A stretch of DNA of 64,000 nt from Cryphonectria parasitica EP155 (lineage: Eukaryota > Ascomycota > Sordariomycetes > Diaporthales > Cryphonectriaceae), in the NCBI RefSeq assembly GCF_011745365.1, contig NW_024468914.1, positions 3,250,228-3,314,227 on the forward strand, given 5' to 3'. Made by a program: the position numbers and the translations under genes. The notes under the pieces were generated by a model that ran no database searches, was not told the origin of the DNA, and was given only the letters and a program-made list of their open reading frames with translations. How positions within the stretch are numbered: the stretch's first letter is position 1; each line of letters opens with the position of its first letter. Positions 32,976 to 43,645 of this stretch are shown one piece after another.

Positions 32976-34141
32976 CTAACCAGAACAGCTAAAGACGGTC
33001 GGGCCGGGGATCGGGTACGTAGTCGAGGAGCTGTCCCACGTAATCCCCGGATCGGTGGGAGTGTACGCACCGGGGAACGCCACGAGGTCGCTGACAGTTG
33101 TCGATCCGCCGCCAGAAACGTTCAGTTGATGGCAGCCTGGGTAGATCTGAATCCCTGGATACGTTCCAGCCAAGAAGACGGCCAGGATCTCGTGACGCAC
33201 GAGATAGTAGCCGTCTGCTAGACAGGACGGAATCTCATAGGTGGTGCCGGCATTCGGGGCCACTTCGAGCGGGTCGACGGCCCAGATGTCGTTGGCAGCG
33301 CCGCCCGTCTCGTATTCGATCATGCCAGACTCTGCAATCTTGAACCAAACGTCTGTGCTGTTGGGCCTATCATGTTGCTTAGTTCAGTTTTTGGGTGGCT
33401 GGATGGTCCGGTGGGATGGTTAAATCATGCGCTTACAACCAATCTTGACAGCCTGTATCTGGGCATCTTGCCATATAAGTCACAAGAGCTCCATAATGGC
33501 TGTCCGGCCAGAGTGTCCAGTATAAGGTGACAGTCTCGCCAGCGGTCGCTGGGGCATGAAGGGGAGCAGGCTCGCTTCCGATGATACCGTCGGCACTGTC
33601 GCCATTACACTGTACGTCGATCAAAGTTACGTCGAGAACTGGGCCGTTTCCAGGAATTTTGCGTGAGATGCGCTCTGGGGCTGGGTCCTCGTACGGGTCC
33701 GTATATGGTTGGTAGAACGTATACGCTGTTTGGAGTGAATAGTCAGTTACTTAAGGATACATTTGATAATGATGTTGAAACCTTTGAATTTCGAAATCTA
33801 TTGCATCTGCACGACCAAAAATCGCTTAGGCATGCTTATTGAATTCTTTCAGATATCGAGGTCTACGATTGAGCGAAGGGTTGGAACAAAGCTTTCCACC
33901 CACACGCGGCCCACGTTCTGAGCTTGAATGTTGAAATACTTGCATATTCCGCTAATGGTAGCTGTGGGATTGTCAGAGAAAATATCACCGAAACGAAAGC
34001 TGAAGGAATGATTGTACAAGTCTTGTCTCAAGCTTTCGAGCAGGAAAGGGGGGCGCATCATCGAAACTTACCGTTGTCAACGTAGCCATGTCCGAAGACG
34101 AGGCCAGCACTCGCCAAAGCAAGGAGACCGTACTTCATCAT
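32976..34141 (-). CDS. AA9 lytic polysaccharide monooxygenase
   Basis: Secreted copper enzyme that oxidatively cuts cellulose or hemicellulose. Four exons: 34141-34072, 33961-33944 (an 18-nt microexon), 33725-33437 and 33366-32976, total 255 aa. The microexon is needed to give the family sequence HGYVDNATISG then YTFYQPYTDPY; its donor is GC rather than GT. The signal peptide is residues 1-17, so cleavage exposes His18 as the copper-binding N-terminus (His1). The second copper His is H106 in WPDSHYGALVTYMARC. Q199 and Y201 in GIQIYPGCHQLNV are the axial pair, and GYYLVRHEI provides the second-sphere His184. There is no CBM1 or GPI-type tail. It is expected to boost the GH7 and GH5 cellulases in this window. 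Regioselectivity (C1/C4) cannot be read from sequence alone. Confidence 0.94.
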
Positions 34142-36877
34142 GAATGGAACTTATTTAATAAACAGAAAGCCACTCTACAAAACGGTAGCAAGAATAAAGT
34201 ATGTGAATAACAAAGATAAAGGACTATCTTTCAGGCCCTGGCTTCAACTCTGAACGTAGCAAGATAGCATGCGGACGCAAAGCGCATAAAGACTTATAAG
34301 CTGCGTCACAGTCGAACCCTTTGAAAACAGAAAGGCTCTTTTAAATACGGCCACCCTCGACCTTCGATGCACACGTAGGCAAATATCGAGAAACTCCTAT
34401 ATCATTTCACCCACGTGCGGCCAGCGGCTCAGCATGGTGAGCCTCACTCCGAAGTTTAGACCCAATCAGGATAACTTGACCCAAAGAGGATCAAGAATAC
34501 AGGAAGACTCCGCTGCTTACAATCATCGCCAGGCTGTCAGCATTCGTGGGAATGCTGCTTGTGTTTCAAACAACGTGCATTTAATCAATCACGGTGCCAG
34601 TTCAGGGGCAACCTTCCGGGGTTGAGGCACCACCCGCCGCCGAGCCGCGCTTCGCAAATTCCACCAACTACATCTAGAACTATGTGCTGGTGGGTGGCCA
34701 TCTTATTCCCCAGCAGTAGAAATCAAGCCTACGATTTGTTGTCTGCGCGTCGATCAGCACGCACAAGTCCCCACCTCCTATGGCCGAATATCACTTATCA
34801 CTTGACTTTGAGTTGTATCGCCAAGTCCGAACTTCTTCTGACTTCCTCTTTGGTGTGTGGCCAGCAGTTCGAGAAATCCGAGGTCCAGATTCTTCTCCGG
34901 CGCGAAACAGAACGCCAAGACATCGATCGTCGATGAGAGATGGAGGTGAGAGAGTCAGCTTTCCGACCACCCCAAAGTTCTCGCGGCGGTTCCGAGACCC
35001 AAAATATCAAGCACACGGCAATGTAAGGGCTGGAGGCTAGCACCGAGATGTTGGCTAGATCAGAGATCTTTGGTCCCGACAAATTACCGCCATTTGCTGA
35101 CTCGGCGGGGAGAATTAAAAAGAAAGGAAAACAACGAAAAGTAGAACTCGGAGAATCCGGTAATGTTTTTGGAATTGATCAATATCTGAACATTGAAAGG
35201 CCAAGATATGCTTGAATAGAGAGAAATTATGGAACAGACGTCAAAGTAAGGGAGAGAGGTAGGAATAGTAGATCCACCATCACCGTAGTGAAAACTCGCC
35301 CATCTCCGCCCTGAAAATTTTAATAGGTATCACCAAAACTACCAAGTACCTAGGCTGAAGAGTATTCAGACTCCACGAAGCCATGAGCCACGCCAGTGCA
35401 GGATTCAAAGAGAGTCCCATCGTGGCGCAGACTGAATTCTTCCATTGGGCGCCTCAAATGAGGGTATTCGTGTCATTCCTACAATCTCAGATCGAAAGCG
35501 GAGATACCGAATCTGTGTCCAGAATAATTTAGCCAGGTCGACCCATCCGGCGCGATTGAAGCCTGTAAGGTGCAAACCATTCCGAAGGGCGACCGACTCG
35601 ACTAAACCGATCAGTGATCACTGTCAGGCCCGATGAAATCCGTGTTGTTGGCGGACTTGACTCATTGCGCCCTTGATAGAACGGTCTGCAATGAGGGATT
35701 AGCCGAGGAATGAAGCATGAATTCAAGGTCATCACTCCCTCTCTGAAAAGTTTAGGAAATACTGCCACTCACCCGTTATTCGACTGGGGACATTCTCATT
35801 GCCGTGCTCAGTTGACTCTTTGTAATACATCAAGGGCAGTGAATGCAGGTGGCCTGTGCCGAAGGTTCGTAGATGGGCCAAGGCCTTGCTTCAAACAAGA
35901 GTACTGGGACAGTGATCAGGACATTTCCAACTGAATAGCAGCATTCGGAGCATTTCACACAAAAAGAGTACATATTCTTTCAATACATCTCCACGCGCGC
36001 AACTCTTCAAGTATTTCCAGGTTAGGCAAAGCATCGAACACCAAAGGAGGCGACTTAGGGCCTTGGCAAAGAATGAACAGTGCCTTTTGGGTTTGAGACA
36101 ACAATTGCAACGGCCCATCAGATGTCAGCCACTGCTACATGATTAGCACTCCGCCTCGATGCGGCAAGCCATAATATACAAGCTTGCGCCTCGGCAACCA
36201 TTCGTGGGTCCAAGACAAGGCCACAGTTCCGAGACTTTGCTGCGGAAAATATACCAATCTCGATGGTGATAGAATCCAGAACCTGCATCCTCCCGCCGAG
36301 TACCACTTGAAACGACATCGGCGCAACCACCAAAGACTCTTGCCTAGAACCTGCATGATTGATACAGACCCCTCAGCTGGTTTGTACAAACCACAGCGCA
36401 ATAGGGAGGCCAAGCCACTTTGTACCACAGTATGCACCATCCATTCAAGTATTCCTGTGTGACAATCAGTCATGCAAGTCCCGTGTAGATCTCCCGCCAT
36501 CTAGAACAAGTCCCCAGACAAGACAGCCGTACAGCAGTCCACACAGCAATACTCTGCTTCACGGGGCGTGTGACCAGCGCTCTTGGCAGGCCCACTCCGC
36601 GGCTGTCAGTGAATAACCGCTAAAACTTCAAGCCGCATATAATTCTGTTGCCCGTGAGACACAGCCTTAAGAGTCCGATAGATGGGAGGGCCCATGACCT
36701 TCTCTACAATCATCGCAGTGCTGTGCCCGGATTTTCCGAACTCCTGAGGTCGACACTCCATTTATGCCGCTGTTGGTTCCATGGATGTATTTCATCTATC
36801 CTCATTGAAACTTGCTGTGTGATTTTAATGATAGGGATTCAGACAGGTCGAGAGTTTGTCCAAGGACCTCGGTTCCA
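34142..36877. other. Long intergenic region, no gene supported
   Basis: About 2.7 kb. On the - strand it starts with the LPMO promoter, with TATTTAAA about 200 nt and TATAAG about 150 nt upstream of the ATG. Further on only short ORFs without motifs. No mobile element recognised. Confidence 0.5.
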
Positions 36878-37372
36878 TCACAGAGACTGCTCTATTCCAG
36901 CCGCTTTTTCCTTTTCTCTCCACTTTTTCTCTGCCTCCTTCTCCTTCTCCTCCTTCTTGGCCTCCTCTTCCTTTTGCTTTTGCTTTTTCCTATTGTCCTC
37001 GGCCGCCTTATGTTGAGCCGTGAGTCGGACCCGTTCAGTCTCGGCTACCGCGCAAGCCTCTTTGGTACATAATGGGCCTGAAAAGGAAGAAAGAAAATAA
37101 ATTGTCAGTCACTGGTTCAGCACCGCCACTGTGTAAGACAAACAGGGCTGAGGAATTTGCATGCCTGTGGATGCCCAGTTTGAGCAACATGTTCCCGGTG
37201 CACAAATGCTCGACACCCTCCACTCGCCGTTCCAGTCGTTGGTGTAGGTCTCGACGTAGCCGGGTGGTTTGCATCGGAAGTTGAAGGCGCCCAGCCACCA
37301 GGTCGGGTACGCCAAGGTAGACGCAGTCATGAAGCCCAGTATGAGCGTCAAGATTCGAAGATCCCACATCAT
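36878..37372 (-). CDS. Small secreted protein with Lys/Glu-rich tail
   Basis: Proposed two-exon gene, 37372-37144 and 37077-36878, 142 aa. Exon 1 starts with a signal peptide (MMWDLRILTLILGFMTAST, cleavage near LAYP). A compact Cys-containing domain follows: NFRCKPPGYVETY and SSICAPGTCCSNW. The intron donor is GTTTGT (37143) and the acceptor TTTTCAG (37078), with an ACTGAC branch-like site. This phase restores two cysteines (PLCTKEACA) and opens into about 50 residues of Lys/Glu-rich helix (RKKQKQKEEEAKKEEKEKEA), ending ...AGIEQSL. A shorter alternative splice (donor GTGGCG) would end after ten codons. No family recognised. An extracellular domain on a long charged coiled coil is unusual. The tail could also be chance purine-rich DNA. 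Confidence 0.45.
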
Positions 37373-40261
37373 TTTTGAACAGTGACTCGGCGCTGCTTGA
37401 GAGGAAGGGGGCGAGGGGGAATTGCGCGCAGGCTCCAAGTGCCGATCGGCCACGGTGTTTTGTGCTTCTCCTTTGCCGTGCTTTCCGAAACTTGAACAGC
37501 TGACTTGATTGGAGCACGGCAATGATAGGGATCCTGAGCCGTGGATTGCAGCACGCTGAAGGAGAAGAAGGATTGTTTTTGTCGGGGCCCGCCCGAGATA
37601 TTATGAATTGGAAGATCAAAGATGGATGTTGCCTCAAATTAAAAATAAGAAAATCGAGAAAAGCAGGGTTGTCGGACGAAGTTGGGAGGCAAGCCTGATG
37701 CAATTGGAGCCCCTGACGAACGCCATCACGGACCCTGCTAGTGTTTCAAGAAAAATAGCCGACAACGTCAAAAAACGGTATTGGGGACGCGCAACCCTTT
37801 TCGGGTACGGCATGGTCATTGGAAGTAGAGTCTGATACGAGAGGTCCACCCTCCATGTGCCGCGTAGCCATATTGCCTATTAATATCTAGGCCACACCTC
37901 ATGCTCCAGTTTTTAACGCCATGACATAAACTCCAGGCGGGCGCAAGCACTTGACACGTCAAAGGTTCTAATAATTACACTTTCAGCCTCTTCTTTCAGC
38001 TTGACAGTGTTCTTTAACCGTGTGTGGGTCAAAGGCACAGGCGATGACTTTAATTGGTTCTAGCGCATAATTTTCTATTGCAACACGTAAGATGCTGCGT
38101 CTCTTCGACCTGGGAGGATCAACAAGCACGTGATTATAATTTGAATCGTTGGCAACAAGTACCATCTCTGTGCAAATGCTGTTGACAAGAATTAATGTGG
38201 ACCGACACCATGTTTTCCAAATCTCTCAGCGTTTTGGAAATGTGTGCGTGTGTGTGCGCGCGCACACACAAAGGAAGAGGAAGAGGAGAATGCGATGTTC
38301 AACACTCAAAAAAAAAACCAAAAACCCCCCGACTTGAAGCGGCAGCATACTTATTATCACCCATCTAGCACTAAAGAAGAGGCTCTTCATGCACTGGTCG
38401 AGATTTATACTAACAAATATAGTATCAATGAACGTTCATCTGGCTTGTGGTACGTATCATATAGTCCTCCGACCTGAAAACAAACTATGTTCAAGCTATG
38501 GTGGGAAGAGGCAATTTCCGTATATAGATACTCAAACTATCGAGAGAACAACGTTGAATACGAGAATAGGAAGGGTTCACTTTTTGTGGCGTTGCATGCT
38601 ACCAGAGCAGACTGAATCACCCGCCGCAAAGTTGGCCGAGGCATCCAATCACGAAACAATCACACGTTGGGGAAAAGCAGAGGCTTGGACGAGCGAGCCA
38701 CCCTCATTCAAAGGCGGAACTAAGGTAACGTGACCCAATTCGCAGTCTATCTGTATTGCAAGCTTGTAGCTTCCAGATTACGAAACATGTAGGTCTCAAA
38801 CGCCACGACCAGCGCCGATAAATGGTCTGTTGATTCAAGTAACGTGTTTTCTGTAGACCGCATTCACGCAACTCATGGCTTGGCACACATAACAATATCT
38901 CCCTCGCAGCTAATGGAAAGTAAAATAAAATCAAGATCATTGATATGGTTCACAGTGTCTCGATACAAGTACAAATTCTCGGTTCCTGCATTCCACACAG
39001 TCTTGTCTCGTTGGTCGCTGAACAACTCTGTCACGCCAGGACCCCTCTTCCAAGGGCCGTTGAGGCAACCCCAGGCGTGCAAGCCACGCCGACTTAGTAG
39101 TCTGCTGGTCTACCAGGTCTACCTGTCCGAGCATTCCGTAGGATGTATTATGTGGCGCTGAAACGCTCTCACGTCAGCCGTGGTCTGCAGTGATTGGAAT
39201 GCGGGAAACAGTAAATCGTACCGGTTGCTTGTCTCTGTCTCAGTTGAGAAAATAATTACCACGTGCGTGCTGTGGTGGTCGGTGCAAATCATACCAGAGG
39301 ATCTCGTCCCCCGTCTCACTGTATTGTGATCTATTCGTACGGTGACCCTCCTAGCCAGACTTGCCCACCGCCTACAACATCGCTAGTTTGTGTACTAGAG
39401 AGCAGTAGACTGGCGGATTTCGAAGACATTTGGTTGTTGTCTCTACTGGCCATCCTTCTGCGCGAGGTGCGTGTGTTATTATTGGCTCATTAATAATGAA
39501 TAGCTAATCATGTGCTTGGCAAGCCTCTCAGAAGGCAATTTCTGAATATTGGAGTGGCGGCCAGGCTGGACGTATTACTAGAACCTATGAAAATGGAGTG
39601 CTAGTGATGACAAAGAATGATTAAAATCACACGGATCACGCAGGAAGTCAGATTAAACAACGCCTCTCTACAGCCTTACGTGACTGATAGATGGTTCGCG
39701 CCACATGATTGGCCAGAGAGTTGTGATTTTTACTATCACATGTATTCCAGGACCGGTGTGCTGGGCTCTTACTTTCTTTGCGAAGTGGTAACAAACCTTG
39801 TGCGAGCGGCCGCAAGAGGCTTTCTGACGGTCAGATCCTCCTCCCTCCTAGGAACGTGACCAGAGGTGAGTTAGGATTAAGCTCTGGAGAACGTTACCTG
39901 AACAGGCGAAAGTGTTAGCTGAGAATGGCGTCGAGCTAATGAATTGAGTCGACTAGGTGACACCACCCCTTCTAAGTTGGCTTCGGTGTGCTGCGCTTGT
40001 CCACTGAAGGCTGTAAGACATCTGAACGAGGCAAGGGCATTTGGGTCCGATACCACCAATCCCACGCGATTTGCGACAAGATTGTGATCAATATATAAAG
40101 GACCTCGAGAGATCCCGTTTCGAGGAATACAACAGAGAGAAAAATCATCCCAAGCAACTCTCCGTTTCCAAACCATTACAGTCTTCCACTCACAAGCCTT
40201 TTAAACAACCAATCACCACCTTCGCCATACGGTAATTCACTACCTACACACTTTTATCAAC
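37373..40261. other. Long intergenic region, no gene supported
   Basis: About 2.9 kb with rather AT-rich, motif-poor DNA. It includes a TGTG/CGCG alternating tract at about 38241-38270. The right end is the promoter of the next gene. No gene, RNA or complete mobile element recognised. Confidence 0.5.
40091..40100 (+). promoter_or_regulatory. TATA box of the Ala/Cys-rich secreted protein gene
   Basis: ATATATAAAG about 165 nt before the ATG at 40262, followed by a C/A-rich leader. Typical placement for a fungal core promoter with a short leader. Confidence 0.6.
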
Positions 40262-40856
40262 ATGATGTTCTCTCTCTCCACTCTCCTTACCGGCGTGATC
40301 GCCGCTGGCAGGTAAGCTATGCTAGCAACCCCTCCTCAGAACTTGATGATTCCAGAATTTTGCTAACGCCATCACTCATAGCGTGCTGGCCTCACCCATT
40401 GCTACTCCCGCCGCCGCCGCCGCCGCCGCCTCCACGTCCTGCGCAACGCCGGTGGCCACCGTTACGACACCTGCTCTGCACCTTGTCTGCCGCTTCGCCT
40501 GCGTCAAGCCCACAGCTACCTGCGCTCCGGGGCAGCCCACAGCCCCGGTTCCCAGCCCGCCGACGACATCTACCATTGCACCTGCCGGTGCCTGTACTGT
40601 TACGCTAGAGGTAAATTCAGCTCCCCCCCCCCCCCCCCCCAAATCAGACCTAAGAACTAGCCCCCACGTACCTCAATGGCACTGTTCTCTCTTTCCCACT
40701 CACTCACACTCTCTCTCTTTCATTTCATATGTCAAACGTCAACTGATCACGGTATTATCACAGGTGTTTTCAACTCCGGCCTGCAATAACTGCGCTACGT
40801 GCGTCAGCCCCGCCGCCACTCTCCAGGCGAGGGAGACACAACAGCCGTCCATCTGA
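40262..40856 (+). CDS. Small secreted Ala/Pro/Thr- and Cys-rich protein
   Basis: Three exons, 40262-40311, 40382-40610 and 40764-40856, in phase, 123 aa. The signal peptide is split by intron 1: MMFSLSTLLTGVIAAG then SVLASP. The mature part has an alanine run (TPAAAAAAASTSC) encoded by a GCC-type triplet repeat, then eight or so cysteines in pairs (SCATP, VCRFACVK, TCAPG, ACTV, ACNNCATCV), interleaved with Pro/Thr segments that could be O-glycosylated. Intron 2 contains a run of 18 C. The start was taken at the first of two adjacent ATGs. No known domain. Cysteine spacing does not fit a hydrophobin, which needs the C-CC-C-C-CC-C pattern. Function unknown; cell-wall or effector-like. Confidence 0.62.
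40409..40434 (+). repeat. GCC triplet repeat (poly-Ala)
   Basis: GCC/GCT-type triplets encoding seven consecutive alanines within the secreted-protein gene. Length variation here would change the protein in frame. Confidence 0.85.
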
Positions 40857-41630
40857 GAGGGCAACTGGAATGGTACTCAGTACTTGTATGCGCACGAGAA
40901 AAGCTTAAAATGCTGGGAGGAGGGGGAAAAAAGGACAAGGTTTAATTGAACGAACGGCAACGAGTTGGTAATGTGAAAAAAGGAAGGGGGCTTGAAGATG
41001 GGGCGTTTTGGCATCTTTCCTGGAACGATAACATCATTATGGCACTTGTTACGAATGAAAAGCTTAGAGCTCACAGCTGAGGAATCTTAATGGAAAATGC
41101 ATTCATCCAATTACTCGACCTGCCTGCTGTCTGCGTTCATGATGACACATTTATAAAATAGCACCAATCATGGTATTTCGTTTGGAATTATGAAAGGGTG
41201 AGGAAAGATGATGATACCCTCCTCAGCTACGTTTGAATTATGTCAGCATGCTTTCAGGTAGGTTTCATCCTAACACCCATGCCACTGGCCTGTTGTTGAC
41301 CAATCTATCCTACCAGACCCCATTCTTAGCCACCCTTCTCTTGGAGCTCGTCAATAAGTAATCATCCATGTGAACTAGCAACATGAATTGATACGTATAT
41401 ACTTGGCCTTTCATGGCAACTTCACAGGTGGTTTGGCCCCTCTGCAACTTTCTCCCAGCGATAATCAGTGTTGAGTCCTATTGTTTGTCCATGATTGGCT
41501 GTAAGGCCAGTATTTTACTGCCGTGCAAACAAACACACCTTGAAATGCAATCCCTCTTTTCTTTTTCCCAGCCCCATTTTTCCTCGAGGCCACTCATCGC
41601 TCTATGCCTTTCTCCGTCTCCATCTTTACA

Positions 41631-41671
<41 letters not shown>

Positions 41672-41734
41672 CAAGTACCGATTTTTTACGCGTATTGCTC
41701 GCGCGATACTAATTACCGATAGAGGCATGTCAAC
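40857..41734. other. Intergenic with CA microsatellite
   Basis: About 0.9 kb between two + strand genes. A long CA tract (about 41628-41670) lies in the leader or promoter of the coiled-coil gene. Nothing else recognised. Confidence 0.5.
41628..41670. repeat. (CA)n microsatellite
   Basis: About 20 CA units with one interruption (CATA), 65 nt upstream of the ATG of the coiled-coil gene. Confidence 0.95.
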
Positions 41735-43205
41735 ATGGCTCAGGTGCCCCCTCCACGGCCCACAGATAACACGGATGATGACCTGATGCCCCAGCCCCTC
41801 CACGGCACGCATCATCATCCTCTTGACAGGGCCGTTGCCAACCTTACGAACACCATCACCAGTAGTACCGATGCCAACGACGACGATGGTGGTGACCTCA
41901 ACACGGTGGACGCGACAGAACTCGATCAGCCAGCTCGTATTCCTGAAAGAGCGGGCAACCCTGGCCCTGTCGCGTCTTTTGAGTCTCTCCATGGTCTTTC
42001 CAAGCTCAGGGAGCGTTTTGGAATGAGCCCAACGAAGCGCCAGAGCCGTGTTCGAAAGCACTCGCCTTGGGTGGGTCACCCTTCTTTGAACGTCTCTCCT
42101 CTTGACCCCTCATCCTACCCCTTGCACAACACGCAAACAAATTCCTCTTTTCCCCTTCTCTCCTTTCGAGTTTGTTTGGCTGGGAGAACTATCAGATTTA
42201 TGCACCTCTCCACGCCGTCTTCCACTCCTCAACTCACCACATCATCACCCTCTTTTTGCAATCATACTGAGTCCATTCCAGAGAACTTCCCCGCCCAGCT
42301 ACTCACAACCATCTTCTCAACTTGAAAAGGAGCAGTCAAGCATGCCCTCCATGTCCGCAAAAAGCTCAAAACGTCCTCTGCCTCCCGGTCTGGCGTCCGG
42401 CAACGGCTCGCCCCTGAAGCGCCAGTATAGTTTACCGAACTTGACATCTGCCGACGACGAACCTCCCTTCATGATAGAGCCGCGCCCACCAGCGCCCACC
42501 AGGCGCTGGGCTAAAGGCAGCAGTACCACGCGTTCAACTTCATGCGCGTTCAGCACCGACAATGCACTTTCAAATGCTAGCAGCGACTTGGACAACCACA
42601 TTGATTCAAGCCTATCCAGTGCCAGGGCAGATCGCCGCGTGGGAGAGCCAGATACCGAGCAGGATGAGCCAGATACCGAGCAGGATGACCTCCTGCAGCA
42701 TTTCGAGCGAATCAAACACGAGGTATTCACTTTTAGCGCTGCCATGGAGTCACATCGAGTCTCTGGAGTGGAGCAACGTAACATGCTCTTGGCCCAGAAT
42801 TCCCAGCTGAGGTCCTCTCTGGCCCATGCCGAGGAGAAGCTCCAGTCCGTCATGGAAGAAAGGGACCACAGCAGGGCCGAGAAAGAAGATGTCGAAAAGA
42901 TATTGGTCGAGGTCCGAGGAAGAGAGAAGACCCTGGAGGCCGAGAGGAAGGACCTCATAAACGAGGTTTGCGCAGAAATTGAGGCACATCGTCAGACAAA
43001 GCGCCAACACATGGTCATACAGAGCAGCCTTGAGACCCGACTCGAGAACAGTACGAAGCTCTCTGAACGGTATCGACAGCAGCTCACTGAGAGACGGGAA
43101 GCCCTCGAGAAATCGGAGGAGCGCCAGCATGACTTGGAGAATCAAGTGGAGCAGATGGACCTCATGCTCAGAGAAGGATGCCGCATGATCCACGAGCTCA
43201 TATAG
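41735..43205 (+). CDS. Coiled-coil protein with disordered N-terminus
   Basis: Two exons, 41735-42070 and 42282-43205, in phase, 419 aa. The intron (211 nt) has a GTGGGT donor and CCAG acceptor. Residues 1-~210 are polar, Pro/Ser-rich and likely disordered, with motifs that look like phosphorylation targets (GNGSPLKRQYSLPNLTS). A perfect tandem duplication EPDTEQD-EPDTEQD sits at about 234-247. From about 250 to 410 there is a continuous coiled coil (LAHAEEKLQSVMEERDHSRA, KDLINEVCAEIEAHRQ, LENQVEQMDLMLREG). No signal peptide, membrane segment or enzymatic motif. This architecture is common in fungal cytoskeletal, septal or nuclear scaffold proteins, but no specific orthologue was recognised. 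The reading could alternatively start in exon 2 (MPSMSAKSS), giving a shorter protein. Confidence 0.7.
42645..42686 (+). repeat. Perfect 21-bp tandem duplication
   Basis: Two identical 21-bp units (42645-42665 and 42666-42686) inside the coiled-coil gene, encoding EPDTEQD twice. No substitutions, so the duplication is probably recent. Confidence 0.95.
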
Positions 43206-43645
43206 GTCGAGGTCGTCTCTCTCTGGAGGACGGGCCTAACATTATGTGTGGGTGTAATTTGGCTGGAGTGTGTAATTATGTGACCAGACTGCGCCTGATG
43301 AGCACATTTCCTTTCCTTTTTCGTCAATCAAATTGGAATACCTGGCTGTTATGTATGCTCTCTAATGACATCTTCTCTGCCTTTGGTGGTGTCACGTTGT
43401 TCGATCGTTGGCGAGGTCCCCATTATCAATGACCCCTCGTGAGTGCTCAAATGCCACCTTTCATCCAGCTCATTCACATAACCCAGTGGGAATCAAGTCG
43501 AAATCCTTAAAACGCTGGTATAATCTCATTTAATTTTTGTTTTTTCTTTGATTCTTTTCCCAACCTCACTATACATCTATCGGACCCCCTCCACCTTTGT
43601 CGCCCGTCCAAACCAATGTGCGCTTGCAACAAACGCACCAGTCTA
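43206..43645. other. Convergent 3' region
   Basis: About 0.44 kb between the stops of the coiled-coil gene (+) and the nucleotidase gene (-). Nothing recognised. Confidence 0.5.
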
